Assembly (NCBI RefSeq): GCF_000186865.1
Contig: NW_008705563.1
Location: forward strand, 1,200,550 to 1,223,830
Length of the DNA: 23,281 bases
From: Aureococcus anophagefferens
Lineage: Eukaryota > Sar > Pelagophyceae > Pelagomonadales > Pelagomonadaceae
Direction of reading: 5' to 3'
The notes under the pieces were generated by a model, which was given only the letters and a program-made list of their open reading frames with translations, ran no database searches and had not been told where the DNA came from. The position numbers and the translations under genes were made by a program. Shown in pieces: positions 15,075-21,847 of the stretch (the stretch's first letter is position 1; every line of letters begins with the position of its first letter).

Positions 15075-15086
15075 TTGGCCGCCACC

Positions 15087-16163
15087 ATGCGCCTCCTCCT
15101 CGTCCTCTTCACCGCTGCCGCGGCCCGTCCGCGCTGGCACGAGCTGTCGGAGGAGTACACCTTCGAGCAATACAAAGCCGACTTTGGCAAGAGCTATGCG
15201 CCCCAGGAAGACGACGAGCGCCGCGTCATCTTCGAAGCTCGACTGAAATCCATCCTCGAACACAACACAAACCCCTCCACCTACAAGAAGGGCGTCAACG
15301 CGCTGACCGACCGCACGGACGACGAGCGCCGGGCGCTCAACGGACGCGACAAGGCGCTCGCGGCTTCGCGGCCGCGCGCGGCCCTCGCCGCGCCGGCGCC
15401 TCTCGCCGCTCTCCCGACGACGTTCGACTGGCGCGACCGCCGCCCGAGCGTGCTAACGGCCGTCAAGGACCAGGGGCAATGCGGCTCGTGCTGGGCCTTC
15501 GCGTCCACGGAGACGATCGAATCGCACGTCGCGCTCAACACGGGCGAGCTCGTGGAACTGGCGCCGCAGCATTTGGTCTCCTGCGCGGCGAACGTCTACG
15601 ACTGCGGCGGCACGGGCGGCTGCGGCGGCTCCATCGCTGAATTAGCGTTCGAATACGTGCAGACGCACGGCATGGCTACCGAGTGGACCTATCCCTACAC
15701 GGCGGGCCTCGACGGCAAGTCGGGGTCGTGCCGCTACAACGCGAGCTCGCCCATCCCGAAGGCCGTGACGGTATCGGGATACGAGCGCGTCGCTTCGAAC
15801 GACGAGGCCGCGGTGCTCGCGGCCCTCGTGTCCAAGGGCCCGCTGGCCGTCAACGTCGACGCGGGCGGCTGGCACGACTACGAGAGCGGCATCTACACGG
15901 CGGAGAAGAAGGACGATATTGATATCGACCACGTCGTGCAGCTCGTGGGTTTCGGCGCCGACTACCTGCTGATCCGCAACAGCTGGGATACCACCTGGGG
16001 CGAGGACGGATTCATCCGCCTTGCGCGTACGAGCGCATGCGGCACGGACACGACGCCGCTGGACGGCACGGGCTGCAAAGGCGGCAACGCGACGCAGCAC
16101 GTCTGCGGCACCTGCGGCGTCCTCTTCGACGCGAGCTACCCCGTCGGCGCGGCCGTCGCTTAG
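15087..16163 (+). CDS. Papain-family (C1A) cysteine protease precursor
   Basis: The protein has 358 aa from ATG 15087. A signal peptide (MRLLLVLFTAAAA) is followed by an I29-type inhibitory prodomain (about 22-85, EYTFEQYKADFGKSY). The mature enzyme starts near LPTTFDWRD at 109. Catalytic residues are all present: Gln 129 and Cys 135 in DQGQCGSCWAF, His 282 in DIDHVVQLVGFG, and Asn 298 in RNSWDTTWGEDGF. Disulfide cysteines include CGGTGGCGG. The C-terminus has an additional Cys-rich piece (CGTDTT, GTGC, HVCGTCG), as in several protist members. It is likely a lysosomal, vacuolar or secreted endopeptidase activated by removal of the prodomain. Third positions are less GC-biased than neighbours. 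The last codons and stop are duplicated in tandem just downstream. Confidence 0.95.
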   Translation: MRLLLVLFTAAAARPRWHELSEEYTFEQYKADFGKSYAPQEDDERRVIFEARLKSILEHNTNPSTYKKGVNALTDRTDDERRALNGRDKALAASRPRAALAAPAPLAALPTTFDWRDRRPSVLTAVKDQGQCGSCWAFASTETIESHVALNTGELVELAPQHLVSCAANVYDCGGTGGCGGSIAELAFEYVQTHGMATEWTYPYTAGLDGKSGSCRYNASSPIPKAVTVSGYERVASNDEAAVLAALVSKGPLAVNVDAGGWHDYESGIYTAEKKDDIDIDHVVQLVGFGADYLLIRNSWDTTWGEDGFIRLARTSACGTDTTPLDGTGCKGGNATQHVCGTCGVLFDASYPVGAAVA

Positions 16164-16255
16164 GAGGCTGCTAAGGGGACTGCTCGCCCCCCATCGGCGC
16201 GGCCGTCGCTTAGGAGGCTGCTAAGGGGACTGCTCGCCCCCCCCGTCGCTTAGGA
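16144..16255. repeat. 50-bp tandem duplication spanning the protease stop codon
   Basis: Unit 1 (16144-16193) and unit 2 (16194-16243) match at nearly every base, and a third partial copy (CCGTCGCTTAGGA) sits at 16243-16255. Unit 1 contains the last codons and TAG of the protease, so the stop context is repeated three times in the 3' flank. Confidence 0.93.
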
Positions 16256-16289
16256 CGTGGTAACGCACGCCGCTAAGGAGGGCGCGTTC

Positions 16290-19200
16290 TCACGCGCGGT
16301 CCTGGAGCTCGACGTTCTTGCCCGAGGACGAGCGGCGGCGGAGCCGCGTCGGGAGCACGCAGCCCTGCTCCGAGGAGAAGGAGGAGCGGCGCGCGGAGCC
16401 GCCGTCGCTCTCGATGGACGAGAGGCGCGAGTAGGGCGCGGCGGCGGTCTCGAAGCCGCCGTCCGCGGCGGCGAGGCCCGGCGGCGGCGGCGCCGCGGCG
16501 GCGGCGGCCGCGCCGAGCGCCGACGGCGACGACGACTGCTTGACGAGGGGCTCCGGCGGCTCCGGCGGCGCGTCGCTGCGCTCGGAGAGCGCGCGCATGA
16601 GGCTCGGCCGCGGCGCGGCGCGCGGCCGGAAGGGCGACACGGGGACCTCGATGAGGCGCAGCGCCTCGGCGTCCATGGACGACGACTGGCGCCGCACCTG
16701 GTGGTAGGGGGCGAGCTGCTCCTCGAAGGCGACGTGCGCGTCCGTGTGGATGAAGCCGTCGAGCTCGTGGTAGTCGCGCGGGTCGCGGTAGCAGCACGTC
16801 GACTCGAGCGACGCGATCATGGACTTGGCGCGCTGGCGCTTGTGCGTGCGCTGGCGGAGCGGCGCGGCGGGCGGCGCCGCGGCGTCGCCGCCGCCGCCGC
16901 CGGGCGGCGGGTGCGTCGGCCGCGTGAACCCGAGCTGCGCCTGGAGCGACACGCGCTGGTGGCCGCGCGCGTCGGCCTCGACGTCCTCGTCCGCCGTCAC
17001 GGGGGCGGTGAACGCGCGCGCGTCCCGGGTCTCCCGGAGCAGCTCCTGGGCCGACGCCGTCGGCGACAGCTCGCCCTCGTCGTTCTGCCGCGCGCCGGGG
17101 AGCCAGCGCTGGATCCGGACCTCGCCCGTGCTGTCGTGGAGCGCCGCGAGCACCCGGTCGTGGAGCAGCTCGACGCGGGCGTCGAGCTTGGCCTGGTCGT
17201 CGTCGGCGAGCGTCGCCACGACCGGGAGGCACAGCGACGTGTCCTTGACGTAGAGCTCCGTGACGACGTGCGCGGCGCCGACGTGATCTTTCGGGTGCCA
17301 GGAGCGCACGTCGACGATGTCGCAGTCCGAGGACGTGACCGTCGAGAGGATCGCCGTCTGCTGGTCCCAGCGCGCTTTTGATAGCGTCTGGATGCAGTAG
17401 TAGGCCGGCGCGGCCTCGCCGTCCGCGCCCGCGGTGTCGAGGATCGCCTCCGCGATGTCGAGCGCCGCGTGCTGCCTGGGCAGCACAAGGGTGATTCAAC
17501 GTCGCTTCAACGTGAGTGTTTCGCGCGCGCGCGTTCCGGAAAACACATCCACGCTTCGAGAGCGCTCCGAGAGATGATCGCTCGTCCAAAAATCAGCCGA
17601 AACGAGCGGAAAACGGCCGAGCTAGGAGCCTTTGAAGTTGGGAATTTCGCACTCTTGTGCTGCCCTGCGTGCTGCTCGACGTAGTCGAGCGTGACGCGCA
17701 ACCCGTAGGGGCAGAGCAAGATGGACAACAGGACGACGAACAGCACGGCGTCGTAGGCCTGCTGGTGCAGGATGCCCTTGCCCTTGGATCGGAGCGCGAG
17801 CGTCGTGATGAGGAACGAGAACTCGCCCCACTCGCCCCAGGCGAAGGCCAGCGTCCAAAAGTTCAGCTTCGTCAACGGCTTGGCGAAGAAGCCCATGGCG
17901 AGCTTCGCGAGGATCACGGGCAGGAGCAGCGCGGCCTTGGCGAGCGTGCCCGTCTGGAAGAGCTCCGCCAAAGGCACGTGGAAGCCGACCGTCGCCGCGA
18001 AGAAGATCTTCATGAGGAAGGCGTAGACGCGCTTCACCTGCTTGTCCCAGGCGTGGTGCACGTCGTGGTTCGTGCAGAGGGACACGCCCGCGAGCAGCGC
18101 GCCCAAAAGCTCCGACGATCCGGAGAACTTGCACGCGCACATGAGGCCCAGCGCCAGCACGAAGAGCAGGCCCAGCAGAAAGTTCTGGCGGTACTCCTCG
18201 GGGATCATGGGCGTCACGCGCGCCTCGATGACGTGGGGCACGACGTAGACGCCCGCGGCGCCGATGACGCCGACGGTCACAAAGTTCGTCACCACGGGGA
18301 GCGCGTACCAGAACCAGCCCCCGAAGGGCTCGTCGGGCACGCCGTAGACGAGGTTCGACACCTCCGTGTACAGGATGATGTTCATGATCTCGTTGACCGT
18401 CGCCGCGGAGATGACGAGCTGGCCTGTGTGGAAATCAACCACTGGTTTGGGGGGTCCCCACCAAACTTCAGAACTCTCTATCTCGATCAAATCGAAGTCG
18501 ATTCGGCTGATTTTTGGACGAATCGATTGCTCTCGTCGAGTTCTCGAAGCACATTCGAAGAGCACGGCGCAATCCGTTCAATTACGCGCACATTGAAGTC
18601 GGGTTGAAGATTTGATTTCCACACAGGAGCTGGCCGATGGGCTGGTTCAGCACGCCGCCGGTCCGGAGCACGTTCAGCGTGATGCCCGCGGACATGGTGG
18701 CCATGGACGCGCCCACGACGAAGGCCTCGTCCGCGCTCGCGCCCCAGCCGCGCGCGATGGCGTAGGACAGGGCCAGGGGCAGGCCCGAGCCCGCGATCCC
18801 GACCGCGAGGCCCCGGGGCCCGACGACCTCCATCATCTCCGGGTCGAACATGAGGCCCGCCTCGATGGCGTGCATGCACAGGCCGACCTCGCCGACGAGG
18901 ATCAGGACCGACGCCGTCGGGTCGTAGGTGTGGTTGATGATCTCGAGCACGTGCGGGCCGATGATGATGCCGCAGATGATCTCGCCGACGAGCGACGGGA
19001 TGCCGAGGCCCGCCGCGAGCTTCCCGGACGTCCAGACGGACAGCGCGAAGCCGAAGCAGCGCAGCATGCCCTTGAAGTGGGCGTACTTGCCGTGGTGGCC
19101 CGCGTGGGAGTCGTGGCACCCGTGGCCGCCGCCGTGGTCGTCGTCGCCATGGTGGTCGTCGCCGTGGTCGTCGTGGTCGTCGTCGTCGTAGCCGCTGCTG

Positions 19201-19292
19201 TTCGACGCGAGGAGGTGGCGGCTCCGGCCCGCGGAAACGCCGCGCTGCGCGAGCGCGAGCGCCCCGAGCACGAGGAGCTGGAGGCGGCGCAT
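16290..19292 (-). CDS. CPA2-type cation/H+ antiporter with His/Asp-rich loop and C-terminal regulatory region, three exons
   Basis: Exons on the minus strand are 19292-18635, 18423-17676 and 17475-16290. They total 2592 nt, 863 aa plus stop, in one frame across two introners. A signal peptide (MRRLQLLVLGALALAQRG) precedes an acidic, His-rich segment at about 33-70 (YDDDDHDDHGDDHHGDDD, then HGCHDSH) that would face the lumen or outside and could bind metal. The exchanger domain follows, with GIPSLVGEIICGIIIGPHVL, LILVGEVGLCMHAIEAGLMF and a later SELLGALLAGVSL, typical of KefB/CPA2 proteins. After the last helix (LFVVLLSILLCPYGLR) the third exon encodes a cytosolic part with YYCIQTLSKARW and an ACT-like VDVRSWHPKD...ELYVKD stretch, then a Ser/Pro/Ala-rich tail. 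It probably exchanges K+ or Na+ for H+. Confidence 0.85.
17476..17667 (-). mobile_element. Introner (192 bp) with different inverted ends, second antiporter intron
   Basis: Plus-strand ends are CTGGGCAGCACAAGGGTG (17476-17493) and, at 17650-17667, the complement of CAGGGCAGCACAAGAGTG, matching at 16 of 18. An exact 8-bp duplication, CGTGCTGC, flanks it (17468-17475 and 17668-17675). On the gene strand the intron is GCAGCACG plus the element, ending CCCAG, which joins YVE to QHAALDIAEA in phase 2. The interior shares CGGCTGATTTTTGGACGA and CTCTCGAAGC with the introner at 18424, but the ends are unrelated. Confidence 0.87.
18424..18626 (+). mobile_element. Introner (203 bp), first antiporter intron, antisense to its family member in agmatinase
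   Basis: The ends are perfect 15-bp inverted repeats (CTGTGTGGAAATCAA). An exact 8-bp duplication GAGCTGGC flanks it (18416-18423 and 18627-18634). On the gene strand the intron is GCCAGCTC plus the element and ends CACACAG. Removing it joins NQPI to GQLVIS in phase 1, using a GC donor. A near-palindrome (18443-18464) lies close to the left end. The identical duplication and perfect ends suggest a young insertion. Confidence 0.93.
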
Positions 19293-19493
19293 GTCTATGG
19301 CTGCCCGGTCGACGGAAGTTTTGCCAAGACGATGCTGCCGTAAACGAGCTCTCGAACGGATCTCGGGAGCCCCGGCGCATGATCTCGTGCGAGCACCGCG
19401 GTTCCGCTCGCGTGCGATCGTCGACGCGATGATTCGATCCGAGACCGCCTGCGAGCATCGCGGCGTACTGGTGTCGATGATGGGCTGCCCGTC
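19293..19493. promoter_or_regulatory. Divergent promoter of the antiporter and glycosyltransferase-like genes
   Basis: This gap of 201 nt separates the starts at 19292 (minus) and 19494 (plus). It is less GC-biased than the coding DNA. A GGGCTGCCC motif at 19482-19490 ends 3 nt before the plus-strand ATG. No TATA box is visible. Confidence 0.4.
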
Positions 19494-20312
19494 ATGCGCC
19501 TGCTCGCGCTCCTGAGCCTGGTCGTCCCATGCTCCCTGGGCGGCGGTGTGGCCGTGTTGCTCACGGGCCAGCTGCGCCTGGATCGCGACGGCGTGCGGGC
19601 CGTCCGCGCGCGCTGCGCCAACGCCAGCGTCTTCGTGAGCTCCTACGCGGACTACGGCCCGATCGCGTCCGAGCTCGCGCCGCGGCGCCGCGTGCTCCTC
19701 GCGGGCGCGGAGGACGTCGCGCGCGCGCGCGAGACCTCGGGCTGCTGCACCTTCGACGACCGCCGCGGCTCGTGCTGGCAGTGGTTCGCGCTCGACCGGG
19801 CGCTCCGGCGCTGGGGACCGGAGCTCGCGGCCTTCGGCACCGTCGTGCGCACGCGGTCGGACCTCGCGACGCCCGCGACGTTCTCCTACGCCGCGCTCGC
19901 GGCGTCGCCCGGCGTCGTGCGATGCCTGACGGACAACTTCTTCTACGTCGCGGGCGCCGACCTCGACCGCCTCTTCGGCGACTTTTTTCGCCTCGCGAAG
20001 ACGCGCTACTGCGCCGCGACCGGCCCGAGCGACTGGAAACGCTACGACGCCGAGTTCGGGCGGCTCGTCGTCCCCGGAGCCAGCGCCTTCGAGTCGTGCA
20101 AGCGCGCGCCGCGCCCGAACCACGTCGTCCACAACGTCCCCTGGATGAACATGAACCGCCCGGGCGCCGCGGGCAGCTTCTACTCCGAGTACGCGTTCTC
20201 CTACCACGTCGTCGCCAAGGGCGCGCGGTGCACGCCAATCGGCGTGCCGGGCCCCTTCTGCCTCGAGAAATCCGCGACGGGCGGGCGCGCGCAGTGCCGC
20301 GATTCAACTTGA
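19494..20312 (+). CDS. Secreted or Golgi glycosyltransferase-like protein
   Basis: The protein has 272 aa from ATG 19494. The N-terminal hydrophobic segment (MRLLALLSLVVPCSLGGG) is a signal peptide or type II anchor. VAVLLTGQLR opens a Rossmann-like fold, and VRTRSDLATPATFSY is like the acidic sugar-nucleotide region of unclassified glycosyltransferases. CLTDNFFYVAGADLDRLFGD and a Trp/Tyr-rich C-terminus fit the same picture. The TGQLR...R-x-RSDL pairing is what I base the assignment on; it is suggestive, not diagnostic, and no DxD motif is certain. Many Cys residues indicate an oxidising compartment. The bestrophin-like gene follows in the same direction after 43 nt. Confidence 0.5.
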   Translation: MRLLALLSLVVPCSLGGGVAVLLTGQLRLDRDGVRAVRARCANASVFVSSYADYGPIASELAPRRRVLLAGAEDVARARETSGCCTFDDRRGSCWQWFALDRALRRWGPELAAFGTVVRTRSDLATPATFSYAALAASPGVVRCLTDNFFYVAGADLDRLFGDFFRLAKTRYCAATGPSDWKRYDAEFGRLVVPGASAFESCKRAPRPNHVVHNVPWMNMNRPGAAGSFYSEYAFSYHVVAKGARCTPIGVPGPFCLEKSATGGRAQCRDST

Positions 20313-20355
20313 AGGTCAAGTTCCGATCGAGACGGGGCCCGGGCTCCGCGGAGGC

Positions 20356-21471
20356 ATGCGAGCGGCCCTTATTACCGCAGCGCTCGCCGCGACAACGACC
20401 GCGCTCAATGCGCCGCTTCCCGTCGCGCGCCGGCGGACGCAGCTCGCGCGCCGGCGGACGCAGCAGCTGCGCGCCGGCGGCGACGCGGCGGCGGCGGCGG
20501 CGGCCATCGACGGCCTCTGGAGCCTGGAGGCGACGCAGGCCGGCCCGCGGCGCGCGCGCTACACGCGCGAAGCGCACGAGGCGACGCACGCCGTGCTCTG
20601 GGGCGTGGAGCAGTGGGAGCAGCACACGGCGCGCGACCGCTATTTCCGCGTGCTGCTCCAGTGGCCCGGGAGCCGCCTCGCGCGCGGCCTGGCGCCGACG
20701 CTCGCGATGCTCGCGGCCTGGTCCTACGTCGTCTGGTGGAAGCGGCTCACGGTCACGGCCAACGGCCTCGGCCTGCTGGCGTCGCCCATCACGCTCCTGC
20801 TCGCGTTCCGCGTGAACAGCTGCGTGGCGCGATTCCACGCGGCGCGCGAGACGTGGGGCGCGATGATCCACTCGGCGCGGAACCTCGCGGGGACGATCGC
20901 GGCGACGGCGCCCGACGAGGCCTCGCCGGCGGCGCGCGCGCGCATCTGCCGGTACCTCGTCGCCTACGCCTGGGCGGCGAAGGTCTTCGCGGCCCTGGAC
21001 GACCGCGAGACGCTCGGACCGGTCCTGAGCGCGCTCCTGCCGGCCGAGGACGCGGACCGCGTCGCGGCCGCGCGCAAGCCCGCGCTTGCGGCGCTCGCGC
21101 TCCTGCGGCGGGAGACCATCGCGTTGCCGTTCAAGGGCGCGCACGTGGAGAGAAGCGTACACGCGGACGTCGCCGCGCTCGGCCGGCTCTACGGCGGCAT
21201 CGAACGCGTCGTGTCGACGCCTCTCGCGCCCATGTACATGCGCCACTACCAGCGGGGCCTGCTCCTGTGGCTCATCGCGCTGCCCTGCGGCCTGCTCAAG
21301 GCGGGGTGCACGACGCCCGCGAAGCTCGCGGCCGTCGTCTGCGCCGTGTCCTACCTCATGCTCGGCATCGACGAGATCGGCATCCAGATCGAGCAGCCCT
21401 TCGCCGTCATGCCCGTCCACGACCTGGCCAAGGGCCTGACGCTCGACGCCGCCGAGGAGCTCCTCGCGTAA
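20356..21471 (+). CDS. Bestrophin-family anion channel, plastid-type leader
   Basis: The protein has 371 aa from ATG 20356. The leader MRAALITAALAATTTALNAP is a signal peptide of plastid style, followed by an Arg/Thr/Gln repeat (ARRRTQ twice). Family blocks are ITLLLAFRVNSCVARFHAAR, then TWGAMIHSARNLAG, PMYMRHYQRGLLLWLIALPC and DEIGIQIEQPFAVMP. These match the bestrophin/UPF0187 (RFP-TM) group, which includes thylakoid chloride channel VCCN1 and algal bestrophins linked to bicarbonate or chloride flux. By analogy it may tune the thylakoid proton-motive force or inorganic carbon supply; that is inference. The length agrees with plant and algal members. No introns are seen. Confidence 0.85.
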   Translation: MRAALITAALAATTTALNAPLPVARRRTQLARRRTQQLRAGGDAAAAAAAIDGLWSLEATQAGPRRARYTREAHEATHAVLWGVEQWEQHTARDRYFRVLLQWPGSRLARGLAPTLAMLAAWSYVVWWKRLTVTANGLGLLASPITLLLAFRVNSCVARFHAARETWGAMIHSARNLAGTIAATAPDEASPAARARICRYLVAYAWAAKVFAALDDRETLGPVLSALLPAEDADRVAAARKPALAALALLRRETIALPFKGAHVERSVHADVAALGRLYGGIERVVSTPLAPMYMRHYQRGLLLWLIALPCGLLKAGCTTPAKLAAVVCAVSYLMLGIDEIGIQIEQPFAVMPVHDLAKGLTLDAAEELLA

Positions 21472-21564
21472 ACAACCATCGGTGCAAATAAATTTCGTTG
21501 AAGGCCCGAAGAACTTCGACGGGCCTGCCCCGCGCCGCAGCCACCGAGTGGCTGCTCCGGCGCG

Positions 21565-21816
21565 ATGCCGGCCGCCCGGCGACTCCTGTCCCTGGCGCTG
21601 ATGTGTGCCACGGTCGCGGCGGCGGCGAAGCCCGTGACGAAGGAGCAGGTCGTCGAGGAACTCGTCGAAGACGTCAAGAAGACCATCACGACGATCTTCT
21701 CGCCCATGGTCCAGTTCAGCTTCGCCGTCCTCCTCGTGACGCTCCTGTGCATCCATTTCGACGTCGGCCGCGACCCCACGCGGCTCGGCAGCCGGCCGTC
21801 GCTCAAGGACGAGTGA
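21565..21816 (+). CDS. Small secreted or membrane protein with one helix
   Basis: The protein has 83 aa from ATG 21565. A signal peptide (RLLSLALMCATVAAAA) is followed by an acidic amphipathic stretch (KEQVVEELVEDVKKTI), a transmembrane helix (FSFAVLLVTLLCIHF) and a short tail ending in LKDE. The final LKDE loosely resembles an ER-retrieval tetrapeptide, but the helix orientation is unknown. I do not recognise the family. Codon bias and a coherent topology support coding. It ends 31 nt from the convergent listerin gene and starts 93 nt after the bestrophin-like gene. Confidence 0.6.
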   Translation: MPAARRLLSLALMCATVAAAAKPVTKEQVVEELVEDVKKTITTIFSPMVQFSFAVLLVTLLCIHFDVGRDPTRLGSRPSLKDE

Positions 21817-21847
21817 GCGCGCGACCGCGCGCGACGCGCGCGGGGAC

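Noticed and set aside
20306..20322. Inverted repeat AACTTGA-AGG-TCAAGTT as a transcription terminator
   Set aside because: Hairpin terminators are bacterial. It overlaps a stop codon in a eukaryotic setting and could be chance.
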